Positions 23,655 to 33,211 of a DNA stretch of 64,000 nucleotides are shown in pieces. Position 1 is the first letter of the stretch. The number at the start of each line of letters is the position of its first letter. A program made the translations under genes and the position numbers. This stretch comes from Mycobacterium heidelbergense (lineage in GTDB: Bacteria > Actinomycetota > Actinomycetes > Mycobacteriales > Mycobacteriaceae), in assembly GCF_010730745.1 (NCBI RefSeq), contig NZ_AP022615.1, forward strand, positions 1,674,001 to 1,738,000. The letters run 5' to 3'. The notes under the pieces were generated by a model. That model was given only the letters and a program-made list of their open reading frames with translations, was not told the origin of the DNA and did not search any database.

Positions 23655-24809
23655 TTAGTGGCCACATCCGCGATTGGGGCCCTTCATCGTCGCGACCCGG
23701 ACCAGGGCGGCGTCGACGGCGGGCATGGTCAATTCGCCCGCGGCGACGGCCTTTTCCAGCCGGTCGAGGACCGCGGGGACCTCGTCGGTGGTGACCCACA
23801 GCGCGACGTCGGTGCCGGCCTGCAGGGTGCGCAGCACCGCCTCGGATACGCCGTACCGATCGGAGATCGCGGCCATGCTGGACAGGTCGTCGCTGAACAC
23901 CGGGCCGGTGAAGGGCGGGGCGCCGTAGCCGGTGCCGGTGCGCAGCAGCTGCAGCGCGGCCGGGCTCAGGCTGGCCGGCTCGTCGCCGGTCAGCCCGGGA
24001 ACCTGCAGGTGACCCACCATCACGGCGACGGGGGTCGCGGTCACCAGGGTCCGGTAGGGCACCAGGTCGTTGTTTTGCAGGTCGCTGAGCGGCGGCGTCA
24101 CCACGCCGCCGGTGTGCGAGTCGCCGGAGCCGTGGCCGTGACCGGGGAAATGCTTGAGCACCGGCAGCAGCCCGGCGTCGCGCAGGCCCTGCGCGTAGGC
24201 CCCGGCGTAGGCGGTGACCGTGGCCGGGTCCGCGCTGAACGAGCGGTCCCCGATCACGGCGTCGTCGGGCTCGTCGCTGACGTCCACGACGGGAGCGAAG
24301 TCGACGGTGATGCCCAGGTCGCGCATCTTCCTGCCGCGGTCGGCCGCCATGTCGTGGACCTGCTGGACGGTTTGCGTCCGCGCCAGCTCGCGCGGCGACG
24401 GAGCCGTCCCGATCAGCGACTTCAGCCGCGACACCCGGCCGCCCTCCTCGTCGACGCTGACCGCCAGTGGCAGCGGCCCGGCGCCGCGCGCGATGTCGGC
24501 CAGCGGGCCGTTGAAGATCGACAGGTCCGTCCAGCTGCCGATGAAGATGCCGCCGACGTGGGAGCCGTTGACGACGGCGCGGGCGTCGTCGGCGTTCTTG
24601 ACCCCCACCATCAGCAGCTGGGCCAGCTTGTCGCGGGTCGACAACGTCGCCGGGAGGGTGGTCGGGTCGGCGCAAACCGGCGGCGCGGGCTTGCTGGCGG
24701 CGGGCGTGGACTGCGGCGAGGCGCCCGGGGGCCGCGCGGCGTGGTGGCCGCAGGCCGCCACCAGGGCCGACGCGGCCGCGAGCACGGCCAGGGTGCGCGG
24801 AAAAGCCAT
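23655..24809 (-). CDS. lpqI: Lipoprotein beta-N-acetylhexosaminidase LpqI (GH3, NagZ-like)
   Basis: A 384-residue secreted lipoprotein. The signal peptide MAFPRTLAVLAAASALVAAC ends in a lipobox with Cys20. The mature part is a glycoside hydrolase family 3 barrel: KLAQLLMVGVKNADDA, KHFPGHGHGSGDSHTG with the acid/base histidine region, and PVFSDDLSSMAAI with the predicted catalytic aspartate. The M. tuberculosis homologue (Rv0237) hydrolyses N-acetylglucosamine-containing muropeptides in cell-wall recycling. Divergent from the aftD cluster. Confidence 0.93.
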   Translation of the reverse strand: MAFPRTLAVLAAASALVAACGHHAARPPGASPQSTPAASKPAPPVCADPTTLPATLSTRDKLAQLLMVGVKNADDARAVVNGSHVGGIFIGSWTDLSIFNGPLADIARGAGPLPLAVSVDEEGGRVSRLKSLIGTAPSPRELARTQTVQQVHDMAADRGRKMRDLGITVDFAPVVDVSDEPDDAVIGDRSFSADPATVTAYAGAYAQGLRDAGLLPVLKHFPGHGHGSGDSHTGGVVTPPLSDLQNNDLVPYRTLVTATPVAVMVGHLQVPGLTGDEPASLSPAALQLLRTGTGYGAPPFTGPVFSDDLSSMAAISDRYGVSEAVLRTLQAGTDVALWVTTDEVPAVLDRLEKAVAAGELTMPAVDAALVRVATMKGPNRGCGH

Positions 24810-24942
24810 CGGGCCATGTTGTCATGGGCGACGTTTCGTCCCCGGCTCCGGGGCGTCGGCGGTCCCCGGGCCGCGGCGGCCGTTCTGCTAGGTTGGCTTT
24901 GGGTTCCCCGAGCCACGACCGCGAATTCCTGAGGAGCAATCG

Positions 24943-25116
24943 ATGAACCGGATCGTTGCGCCCGCCGCGGCGAGCGTGGTGGTCGGTCTGTTGCTGGGCG
25001 CGGCCGCGGTCTTCGGGGTCACCCTGATGGTGCAGCAGGACACGAAGCCGCCATTGCCCGGGGGCGATCCGCAGTCGTCAGTGCTCAACCGGGTCGAGTA
25101 CGGCAACCGTAGCTAG
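24943..25116 (+). CDS. Small membrane/secreted protein (Rv0236A-like)
   Basis: A 57-residue protein beginning MNRIVAPAAASVVVGLLLG. It has one hydrophobic stretch (residues about 5-27, an anchor or signal) and a short polar tail ending VEYGNRS. ATG at 24943 with GAGGAGC upstream. It corresponds in place and size to Rv0236A of M. tuberculosis, annotated as a small secreted protein. It ends 70 bases before the start chosen for aftD and is probably cotranscribed with it; a role with the arabinosyltransferase is possible but unproven. Confidence 0.8.
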   Translation: MNRIVAPAAASVVVGLLLGAAAVFGVTLMVQQDTKPPLPGGDPQSSVLNRVEYGNRS

Positions 25117-25186
25117 CCGCGCGGACAGGGCGGCGCCCGCGGGAACGGCCCCGGGCTCGCCGGCCGGTCCGCCGTCACGCCGGTGG

Positions 25187-28100
25187 TTGCTGTTGGTCGG
25201 CGCGGTCGCGCTCGCCCTGACGTTCGCGCAATCCCCGGGGCGGGTCTCCCCCGACACCAAGCTCGACCTCACCGCCAACCCGCTGCGCTTCCTGGCCCGG
25301 GCGACCAACCTGTGGAACAGCGAGCTGCCTTTCGGCCAGGCGCAGAATCAGGCCTACGGCTACCTGTTTCCGCACGGCGCCTTCTTCCTGGCCGGCCACG
25401 TGCTGGGATTGCCCGGCTGGATCACCCAGCGGCTGTGGTGGGCGCTGCTGCTCGGCGTGGGCTTTTGGGGGCTGCTGCGCGTCGCCGAGGCGCTGGGGAT
25501 CGGCAGCCCGGCGTCGCGCGTGATCGGCGCGGCGGCGTTCGCGCTGTCGCCGCGGGTGCTGACCACCCTGGGATCGATCTCGTCGGAAACCCTGCCGATG
25601 ATGCTGGCGCCGTGGGTACTACTGCCGACGATCCTGGCGTTGCGGGGGACGTCCGGCAGGTCGGTGCGGGCGCTGGCCGGGCAGGCCGGGCTGGCCGTCG
25701 CGTTGATGGGCGCGGTCAACGCCATCGCGACGCTGGCCGGTTGCCTGCCGGCGGTGATCTGGTGGGCGTGTCACCGGCCGAACCGGTTGTGGTGGCGCTA
25801 CACCGCGTGGTGGGCGTTGGCCCTGTTCCTGGCCATGCTGTGGTGGGTGGTGGCGCTGGTGTGCCTGCGCGGCGTCAGCCCCCCGTTCCTGGACTTCATC
25901 GAATCCTCCGGCGTGACGACGCAGTGGTCGTCGCTGACGGAGATCCTGCGCGGCACCGACAGCTGGACCCCGTTCGTGGCGCCGACGGCCACCGCCGGCG
26001 CGCCGCTGGTCACCGGGTCAGCGGCGATCCTGGGCACCTGCCTGGTGGCGGCGGCCGGGCTCGCCGGGCTGGCCGGCCGCGCAATGCCGGCACGGGGACG
26101 GCTGGTGACGATGCTGTTGGTCGGTGTGGTGTTGATGGCCGCCGGCTACGGCGGCGGGCTGGGGTCGCCGTTCGCCCACCAGGTCCAGGCGTTCCTGGAC
26201 GCCGCCGGGGCGCCGCTGCGCAACGCGCACAAGCTGGGGTCGGTGATCCGGATCCCGGTGGTGCTGGGCCTCGCCCAGCTGCTGGGCCGGATACCGCTTC
26301 CTGGTTGGGGGCCGGGCAGCGCGCCGCTGTCGGTGTGGCTGCGCGCGTTCGCCCACCCCGAGCGCGACAGGCGGGTCGCGGTGGCGGTCGTGGTGTTGAC
26401 GGCGCTGCTGGTCAGCACGTCTTTGGCGTGGACCGGCCGGCTCGCCCCGCCCGGCACGTTCGTCGCGATACCGCGGTACTGGCACGACGCCGCCGACTGG
26501 CTCGACCACCACAACACCGGGACGCCGACCCCCGGGCGCGTGCTGGTGGTCCCGGGGGCGCCGTTCGCCACCCAGGTGTGGGGCACCAGCCACGACGAGC
26601 CGCTGCAGGTGCTGGGCGGCAGCCCGTGGGGCGTGCGCGACTCCATCCCGTTGACCCCTCCGCAGACCATCCGGGCGCTGGATTCGGTGCAACGCCTGTT
26701 CGCGGCCGGGCGGCCCTCGCTCGGCCTGGCCGATACCCTTGCCCGCCAAGGCATTTCGTACGTGGTGCTGCGCAACGACCTGGACCCCGAGACGTCCCGC
26801 TCGGCGCGCCCCATCCTGGTGCACCGGGCCATCGAGGGCTCGCCGGGGCTGCCGAAGGTGGCGCAGTTCGGCGCGCCGGTGGGCCCCGGCACGCTGGCCG
26901 GTTTCGTCGCGGACGGCGGGCTGCGCCCGCGCTACCCCGCGGTCGAGATCTACCGGGTCGCCCGGGACGGTAATCCCGGCGCGCCCTACTTCGTCGACGC
27001 CGACCGGTTGCCCCGGGTCGACGGCGGGCCGGAGGTGCTGCTGCGCCTCGACGAGCGGCGACGGCTGCTGGGCCGGGCCCCGCTGGGCCCGGTGCTGATG
27101 ACCCCGGATTTTGGGGCCGCCCGACGCGCCGGGTCGCCGGCCCCGCTCGTCACGGTCACCGACACCCCGGTGGCCCGCGAGACCGACTACGGCCGGGTCG
27201 ACCAGCATTCGTCGGCCATCCGGGCGCCCGGCGACGCGCGGCACACCTACAACCGGGTGCCCGACTATCCCGTCCCGGGCGCCGACCCGGTGTTCGGCGC
27301 CTGGACCGGCGGCCGGATCGCGGTGTCGAGCTCGTCGTCGGATTCCACCGCCATGCCCGACGTCGCGCCGGCGACGTCCCCCGCCGCGGCGATCGACGGG
27401 GACTCGGGGACCGCGTGGGTGTCCAGCGCGCTGCAATCCGCCGTCGGGCAGTGGCTGCGGGTGGATTTCGACCACCCGGTGGCCAACGGCGCCATCACCC
27501 TCACGCCGAGCGCGACCGCCGTCGGCGCCCAGGTGCGCCGCATCCTGATCGAGACCGCCAACGGCAGCACCACCCTGCGGTTCGACGAGCCCGGCAAGCC
27601 GCTGGCCGCGGCGCTGCCCTACGGCGAGACCCCCTGGGTGCGGATCACCGCCGCCGGCACCGACGACGGCTCCCCCGGGGTGCAGTTCGGCATCACCGAC
27701 CTGTCGATCACCCAGTACGACGCGTCCGGATTCGCCCACCCGGTCGACCTGCGGCACACGGTGCAGGTGCCCGGGCCGCCGCCGGGGTCGGCGATCGCCG
27801 GCTGGGACCTGGGTTCGGAACTGCTCGGCAGGCCGGGCTGCGCCCCCGCGCCCGACGGCGTGCGCTGCGCGGCGTCGATGGCGCTGGCACCGGAGGAGCC
27901 GGTCAACTTCAGCCGCACCCTGACCGTTGCGGCCCCGGTGTCGGTGACCCCCGCGGTGTGGGTGCGGCCGCGGCAGGGACCCAAGCTGGCCGACCTGATC
28001 GCCGAGTCGAATACCGTTCGCGCGCAAGGCGATTCCGACGGGGTCGACGTTGCGGGTTCGGCGTATGCGGCCACCGACGGCGACCCCGGCACCGCGTGGA

Positions 28101-29383
28101 CGGCGCCGCAGCGGGTGGTGCAACACAAGACCCCACCGACGCTGACCGTCACGCTGCCGCGCGCGACGGAGGTCGCGGGCCTGCGCGTGGTGCCCAGCCG
28201 GTCGGCGCTGCCGGCGCACCCGACGGTGGTGGCCGTCAACCTTGGCGACGGCCCGCAGGTCCGCGAGCTGAAGGCCGGCCAGCCGCAAACCCTGGCGCTC
28301 AAGCCCCGGGTGACCGACACCGTCACCATCAGCCTGCTCGACTGGGAAGACGTCATCGACCGCAACGCCCTGGGTTTCGACCAGCTCAAGCCGCCGGGGC
28401 TGGCCGAGGTCGCGGTGCTCGGCGCCGACGGCGACCCGATCGCGCCCGCCGACGCCGCCCGCAATCGCGCGCGTGAGGTCTTTGTTGACTGCGATCACGG
28501 CCCGGTCATCGCCGTCGCCGGGCGGTTCGTGCACACCTCGATCCGCGCCACCGTGGGCGCGCTGCTGGACGGCGACGCCGTCGCGGCGGCGCCCTGCGAG
28601 CGCGACCCGATCGCCCTGCCGGCCGGCCGCCAGGAACTGCTGATCAGCCCGGGCGTCCAGTTCGTCGTGGACGGGGCCCAGCTGTCGACCCCGTCGGCCG
28701 CCGGCCTGCCCACCGCCGCCCCGGTCCGCGCCGACACCGGAGCGTGGGGTCCGAGCCGGCGCGAGGTGCGGGCGCCCGCGTCGGCCACCCCGCGGGTGCT
28801 GGTCATCCCCGAGAGCATCAATCCCGGCTGGGTGGCGCGCACCGGCGGCGGGGCCCGGTTGACGCCGGTCGCCGTCAACGGGTGGCAGCAGGGCTGGCTG
28901 GTCCCGCCGGGCGACCCCGGCACCATCACGCTGGTCTTCGCCTCCAATTCGCTGTACCGGGCGGGCCTGGCGGTCGGGCTGGCGCTGCTGCCGCTGCTGG
29001 CCTTGCTCGCGCTGTGGCGCACGCGGCGCGGGGGTAGCGACGACGCGCCCGCGCGACCGTGGCCGTCGGGGGGCTGGGCGGCGGTCGCGGTGCTGGCCGC
29101 CGGGGTGGTGGTCGCGGGCGCGGTGGGGGCCGTCGTGGTCGGCGCCGCCCTCGGCCTGCGGTACGCGTTGCGCCACCGCCACTCCGACGCCGTGACCGTC
29201 GCGCTCAGCGCGGGCGGGTTGATTCTGGCCGGGGCCGTGTTGTCCCGCCACCCCTGGCGCTCGGTCGACGGCTACGCCGGGCATTCCGCGAATGTGCAAC
29301 TGCTGGCGCTGATTTCGCTCGCCGCCCTGGCGGCTTCGGCGGTGACCATGCCCGGCCGGGCGGCCCGGGCTCGCGACGAATAG
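25187..29383 (+). CDS. aftD: Arabinofuranosyltransferase AftD
   Basis: A 1,398-residue giant membrane glycosyltransferase (GT-C fold), homologous to Rv0236c. It adds alpha-1,3-linked arabinofuranose from decaprenyl-phosphoryl-arabinose during arabinogalactan and lipoarabinomannan synthesis. About a dozen hydrophobic segments lie in residues 1-420, followed by a large periplasmic part with carbohydrate-binding-like modules (for example around NGAITLTPSATAVG) and membrane segments near residues 1260-1390. The N-terminus SPDTKLDLTANPLRFLARAT matches the family. A TTG start at 25187 is the only start codon nearby in frame. Confidence 0.95.
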   Translation: MLLVGAVALALTFAQSPGRVSPDTKLDLTANPLRFLARATNLWNSELPFGQAQNQAYGYLFPHGAFFLAGHVLGLPGWITQRLWWALLLGVGFWGLLRVAEALGIGSPASRVIGAAAFALSPRVLTTLGSISSETLPMMLAPWVLLPTILALRGTSGRSVRALAGQAGLAVALMGAVNAIATLAGCLPAVIWWACHRPNRLWWRYTAWWALALFLAMLWWVVALVCLRGVSPPFLDFIESSGVTTQWSSLTEILRGTDSWTPFVAPTATAGAPLVTGSAAILGTCLVAAAGLAGLAGRAMPARGRLVTMLLVGVVLMAAGYGGGLGSPFAHQVQAFLDAAGAPLRNAHKLGSVIRIPVVLGLAQLLGRIPLPGWGPGSAPLSVWLRAFAHPERDRRVAVAVVVLTALLVSTSLAWTGRLAPPGTFVAIPRYWHDAADWLDHHNTGTPTPGRVLVVPGAPFATQVWGTSHDEPLQVLGGSPWGVRDSIPLTPPQTIRALDSVQRLFAAGRPSLGLADTLARQGISYVVLRNDLDPETSRSARPILVHRAIEGSPGLPKVAQFGAPVGPGTLAGFVADGGLRPRYPAVEIYRVARDGNPGAPYFVDADRLPRVDGGPEVLLRLDERRRLLGRAPLGPVLMTPDFGAARRAGSPAPLVTVTDTPVARETDYGRVDQHSSAIRAPGDARHTYNRVPDYPVPGADPVFGAWTGGRIAVSSSSSDSTAMPDVAPATSPAAAIDGDSGTAWVSSALQSAVGQWLRVDFDHPVANGAITLTPSATAVGAQVRRILIETANGSTTLRFDEPGKPLAAALPYGETPWVRITAAGTDDGSPGVQFGITDLSITQYDASGFAHPVDLRHTVQVPGPPPGSAIAGWDLGSELLGRPGCAPAPDGVRCAASMALAPEEPVNFSRTLTVAAPVSVTPAVWVRPRQGPKLADLIAESNTVRAQGDSDGVDVAGSAYAATDGDPGTAWTAPQRVVQHKTPPTLTVTLPRATEVAGLRVVPSRSALPAHPTVVAVNLGDGPQVRELKAGQPQTLALKPRVTDTVTISLLDWEDVIDRNALGFDQLKPPGLAEVAVLGADGDPIAPADAARNRAREVFVDCDHGPVIAVAGRFVHTSIRATVGALLDGDAVAAAPCERDPIALPAGRQELLISPGVQFVVDGAQLSTPSAAGLPTAAPVRADTGAWGPSRREVRAPASATPRVLVIPESINPGWVARTGGGARLTPVAVNGWQQGWLVPPGDPGTITLVFASNSLYRAGLAVGLALLPLLALLALWRTRRGGSDDAPARPWPSGGWAAVAVLAAGVVVAGAVGAVVVGAALGLRYALRHRHSDAVTVALSAGGLILAGAVLSRHPWRSVDGYAGHSANVQLLALISLAALAASAVTMPGRAARARDE

Positions 29384-29459
29384 TTGGCTACCGGTTTCCC
29401 TGCTGGTTGACTGGTTACACGGCTCGGTGTGATCGCCGCCGCCCGAGGGAGTTACGGCC

Positions 29460-30902
29460 ATGGGATGGTTTTCGGCACCCGGATACTGGCTGGGCAGGCT
29501 GGTGCTGGAGCGCGGCGTCGCGGCGGTCTACCTGATCGCGTTCGTCGGGGCCGCGCTTCAGTTCCGGGCGTTGATCGGCGAGCACGGAATCCTGCCGGTG
29601 CCGCGGTTTTTGGCCGGGCAGTCGTTCTGGCGATCGCCGAGCCTCTTTCACCTCCGCTATTCCGATCGCGTGTTCGCGGGCGTGTCCTGGCTGGGCGCGG
29701 CGGTGTCGGCGGGCGTCGTCGCCGGTATGGCCGACCTGGCGCCGCTGTGGGCCGCGATGCTGGCGTGGCTGACGCTGTGGGTGCTGTACCTCTCGATCGT
29801 CAACGTGGGACAGGCCTGGTACGGCTTCGGCTGGGAGTCGCTGCTGCTCGAGGCCGGGTTTTTGATGGTCTTTCTCGGCAACGACCGGGTGGCGCCCCCG
29901 CTGCTGACGCTGTGGATGGCGCGGTTGCTGCTCTTCCGGGTCGAGTTCGGCGCCGGGCTGATCAAGATGCGCGGCGATCCGTGCTGGCGCGACCTGACGT
30001 GCCTGTACTACCACCACGAGACGCAGCCGATGCCGGGGCCGTTGAGCTGGTTCTTCCATCACCTGCCCAGGCCGCTGCACCGGATCGAGGTGGCGGGCAA
30101 CCACTTCGCGCAGCTCGTCGTGCCGTTCGGGTTGTTCGCGCCGCAGCCGGTGGCCGGCGTGGCCGCGGGGATCGTCGTGGTGACCCAGCTGTGGCTGGTG
30201 GCGTCCGGCAATTTCGCCTGGCTGAACTGGGTGACGATCGTCTTGGCGTTCAGCGCCATCGACGACTCCTCGGTGGCGCGGCTGCTGCCGGTGCCGGCGC
30301 ATCCGGCGTGGTCGGCGACGCCGCCGTGGTTCGCCGGGCTGGTGATCGCGTTCACCGGCGCGGTGCTGTTCCTGAGCTACTGGCCGGTGCGCAACATGCT
30401 CTCGCCGCGGCAGCGAATGAACATGTCGTTCAACCCCTTTCACCTGGTGAACACCTACGGCGCCTTCGGCAGCATCGGGCGCGTGCGCCGCGAGGTGGTG
30501 ATCGAGGGCACCGAGGAGGAGCGGCTCACCCAGCACACCGTCTGGAAGGAATACGAATTCAAGGGCAAGCCCGGCGCCGTGCGCCGGCTACCGCGCCAAT
30601 GGGCGCCCTATCACCTGCGCCTGGACTGGCTGATGTGGTTCGCGGCCATCTCGCGGGCCTACGCCCAGCCCTGGCTGATCCCGCTGCTGCAGCGGCTGTT
30701 GTGCAATGATCGGCCGACGCTTCGCCTGTTGCGGCACAATCCCTTTCCGGATTCGCCACCGCGGTATGTGCGCGCGCAGCTTTACCAGTACCGCTTCACC
30801 ACGGCGGCCGAACTGCGGCGCGAGCGAGCGTGGTGGCATCGGACGCTGATCGGTCACTACGTTCCGCCCATGGCGCTGCGGAACGTGGCCCATCGGCCGT
30901 AG
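29460..30902 (+). CDS. Lipase maturation factor-like membrane protein (Rv0235c)
   Basis: A 480-residue multi-spanning protein with about seven hydrophobic segments in residues 15-330 and a soluble C-terminal part. GWESLLLEAGFLMVFLG, MRGDPCWRDLTCLYYHHETQPMP-like sequence and the C-terminal HNPFPDSPPRYVRAQLYQYR fit the LMF family, whose vertebrate member LMF1 assists lipase folding. The bacterial role is not established. ATG at 29460 with GAGGGAG upstream; 76 bases after aftD, same direction, as in M. tuberculosis. Function in the envelope is inferred only from its constant neighbour. Confidence 0.82.
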   Translation: MGWFSAPGYWLGRLVLERGVAAVYLIAFVGAALQFRALIGEHGILPVPRFLAGQSFWRSPSLFHLRYSDRVFAGVSWLGAAVSAGVVAGMADLAPLWAAMLAWLTLWVLYLSIVNVGQAWYGFGWESLLLEAGFLMVFLGNDRVAPPLLTLWMARLLLFRVEFGAGLIKMRGDPCWRDLTCLYYHHETQPMPGPLSWFFHHLPRPLHRIEVAGNHFAQLVVPFGLFAPQPVAGVAAGIVVVTQLWLVASGNFAWLNWVTIVLAFSAIDDSSVARLLPVPAHPAWSATPPWFAGLVIAFTGAVLFLSYWPVRNMLSPRQRMNMSFNPFHLVNTYGAFGSIGRVRREVVIEGTEEERLTQHTVWKEYEFKGKPGAVRRLPRQWAPYHLRLDWLMWFAAISRAYAQPWLIPLLQRLLCNDRPTLRLLRHNPFPDSPPRYVRAQLYQYRFTTAAELRRERAWWHRTLIGHYVPPMALRNVAHRP

Positions 30903-31032
30903 TCACATCCGCCCCATGCGTCTCCGCGCGGGAGGGGGCACCCGATGTGCCCACCTCAGCGCGACAACCGGAGAGGCGGGCACGGCACCCAGAACCCCCG
31001 TGGCAGAGGTGGTTTGGGCCGGACGGGAGGCG

Positions 31033-32187
31033 CTACTTCTGGTAGGACAGCGCCCCGGTGCCCGCGAGCTTTCCGCCCTCGACGATCAGGTACTCCGGGC
31101 GGATGGGCCGGCCGGCGAACCAGCATTCCAGGATCTCGCGGGTGCCCGCGGCGTACCGGGCCTGGGCCGACAGCGTGGTGCCCGAAACGTGCGGGGTCAT
31201 GGCGTTATTCGGCATGGTCCGCCACGGGTGATCGGCCGGCGGCGGTTGCGGGTACCACACGTCGCCGGCGTAACCGGCGAGCTGGCCGCTGCGGAGCGCG
31301 GCCGCGATGGCCTCGGGGACGGTCTCTTCGCCGCGGGCGGTGTTGACGATGTAGGAGCCGCGCCGCATCGTGCCCAGCAGCCTCTCGTTGAACATCCGCC
31401 GCGTCGCGTCGTACAGCGGCGAGTGGACGGACACCACGTCGACGGAGCGCACCAGCGACTCGACGTCGGGGTGGAACGTGACGTTCAGTTCCTTCTCGAC
31501 CTGGGGGGACAACCGACGCGTGTCGGTGTAATGCAGCTTGACGTCGAATGGGGCCAGGCGGCGCAGCACCGCGCGTCCGATCCGCCCCGCGGCGATCACC
31601 CCGACGTCCATGCCCTCCAGGTCGTAGGCGCGCTCCACGCAGTCGGCGATGTTCCATCCGCCTTCGGCGGCCCACCGATGCGATGGGACGAAATTGCGGA
31701 CCAGCGTGAGGATTTGCATCACCGCGTGCTCGGCGACGCTGATGCTGTTGCTGTAGGTCACCTCGGCGACGGTGATCCCGCGCTCTTTGGCGACCTCGAG
31801 GTCGACGTGGTCGGAGCCGATGCCGGCGGTCAGCGCCAGCTTGAGTTTGGGCGCCTTGGCGATGCGCTCCTTGGTCAGGTACGCCGGCCAAAATGGTTGG
31901 GAGATCACGATATCGGTGTCGGGCAATTCACGTTCGAGCTCCGAGTCCGGGCCGTCCTTGTCCGAGGTCACCACCAGCTCGTGCCCGCCGTCCTCGAAGA
32001 ACTTGCGCAGCCCCAGCGCACCGGAGACGCAGCCGAGCAGCTCACCGGGGGTGAAGTCGATCGTCGACGGGGACGGCACCGTGCTGCCGTCCGGGTAGTT
32101 GTGGATCGTCGGGATGCTGTCGCGGGCGTATTTCGGCGGGTACCCGTCGACGGGGTCCGGGTAGAGCACCATCACACATTTGGCCAT
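31033..32187 (-). CDS. fdh: NAD-dependent formate dehydrogenase
   Basis: A 384-residue D-2-hydroxyacid-dehydrogenase-fold enzyme very like the metal-free formate dehydrogenase of methylotrophic bacteria. It oxidises formate to CO2, making NADH. Diagnostic sequence includes VLYPDPVDGYPPKYARD at the start, ISQPFWPAYLT (substrate pocket), AAGRIGRAVLRRLAPFD (NAD fold), YPQPPPADHPWR (glutamine of the Gln-His pair) and MTPHVSGTTLSAQARYAAG (catalytic histidine). The ATG at 32187 has GGAGG upstream (GGGAGGAAACA). Absent from the matching place in M. tuberculosis. A LysR gene lies 89 bases upstream on the same strand. Confidence 0.93.
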   Translation of the reverse strand: MAKCVMVLYPDPVDGYPPKYARDSIPTIHNYPDGSTVPSPSTIDFTPGELLGCVSGALGLRKFFEDGGHELVVTSDKDGPDSELERELPDTDIVISQPFWPAYLTKERIAKAPKLKLALTAGIGSDHVDLEVAKERGITVAEVTYSNSISVAEHAVMQILTLVRNFVPSHRWAAEGGWNIADCVERAYDLEGMDVGVIAAGRIGRAVLRRLAPFDVKLHYTDTRRLSPQVEKELNVTFHPDVESLVRSVDVVSVHSPLYDATRRMFNERLLGTMRRGSYIVNTARGEETVPEAIAAALRSGQLAGYAGDVWYPQPPPADHPWRTMPNNAMTPHVSGTTLSAQARYAAGTREILECWFAGRPIRPEYLIVEGGKLAGTGALSYQK

Positions 32188-32276
32188 TGTTTCCTCCCTA
32201 GAAGTGCTTTCAGTCTCGTCCGGCGGCACCGGGGTTGTCCAAGACGTAATTCCGACCGGTCGATAGGCCCGGCCGA

Positions 32277-33170
32277 TCAGGCCTCGTAGATGCGCTGGTT
32301 CGCCGCCGTCTGCACCAGCGCGCGGGTCACCACCGAGCCCGGTTCCGCCGCGTTGGTGACGAGCACCATCGGGGCGGTGACGGACGGATTGTGCAGCCGC
32401 AGCACGGAAGCCCCGGCGGGCACGCCAAGGATGCGGATCCAGGTCTGCGGGACGATGCTGGCCCACCGGCCGGTGGCGACGTGGGCCAAAAGCGTGGCGA
32501 CAGAGTCGGTTTCCAGTTGCGGCGCCACCGCAAGCCCCTGGGTGTCCAGCGCGTCGTCGATGACGCGGCGCCCGCGCATCCCCTCGGTCAGCAGGCACAG
32601 CGGTAATTCCAGCGCTTCTGACCAGCTCATGGTGTCCGATTTTCCGGTGAGCAGCTCGCCGCCGACGACGAGCACCTGCTGCTCCTGATACAGCGGGGTG
32701 ACCAGCAACTCGGCGGTGTCATGGTCGGGATAGAGAATCCCCGCGTCCAGCTCGAACCGGACGATTCGTTCGACGATCTCGGCCGACCGCAGGTTCGTCT
32801 CGAGGCGAACGCGCACCAACGGGTGCTCCGCACAAAACGGATCCGTCAGCAGCGCAACGGTAGTGGCGGCGGCCGGGACCACCCCCAGCCGAAGCTCGCC
32901 GACGAGGCCGGTCTGCAGCGCCGTGACTTCAAGTTTCAGAGCGTCGCGGTCGGCCAGGATGCGCCTCGCCCAATGCACGAGCCGCTCACCTTCGGGGGTC
33001 AGGCCCTCGAACTTCTGCCCGCGCCGCACCAGCGGCACCTTCAGCTCGTGTTCGAGCTTGCGGATGGCTTCCGACAGCGCCGGCTGCGACGCGTGGCAGG
33101 CGCTGGCCGCGCGGGCGAAGTGACGCTCCCGCGCCAGTGCGACGAAGTACTCGAGCTGACGAAACAGCAC
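32277..33170 (-). CDS. LysR-family transcriptional regulator
   Basis: A 297-residue LysR regulator with an N-terminal winged helix: LEYFVALARERHFARAA, then CHASQPALSEAIRKLEHEL and LVRRGQKFEGLTPEGE. The effector domain starts near residue 90 (VGELRLGVVPAAATTVALL). LysR proteins usually activate a neighbouring gene in response to a small molecule. The downstream formate dehydrogenase gene is the evident candidate, although it is on the same strand rather than divergent. Ligand unknown. Confidence 0.88.
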   Translation of the reverse strand: MLFRQLEYFVALARERHFARAASACHASQPALSEAIRKLEHELKVPLVRRGQKFEGLTPEGERLVHWARRILADRDALKLEVTALQTGLVGELRLGVVPAAATTVALLTDPFCAEHPLVRVRLETNLRSAEIVERIVRFELDAGILYPDHDTAELLVTPLYQEQQVLVVGGELLTGKSDTMSWSEALELPLCLLTEGMRGRRVIDDALDTQGLAVAPQLETDSVATLLAHVATGRWASIVPQTWIRILGVPAGASVLRLHNPSVTAPMVLVTNAAEPGSVVTRALVQTAANQRIYEA

Positions 33171-33211
33171 GAGCCCATTCGATCATGTCTGGCGCGCGGC
33201 GGTGTCCCGCG

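Noticed and set aside
26018..29461. Open frame of over 1,100 codons antisense to aftD
   Set aside because: It mirrors aftD codon structure in very GC-rich DNA, has low-complexity Arg/Gly/Ala composition and no family motifs, while the plus strand encodes a complete AftD.
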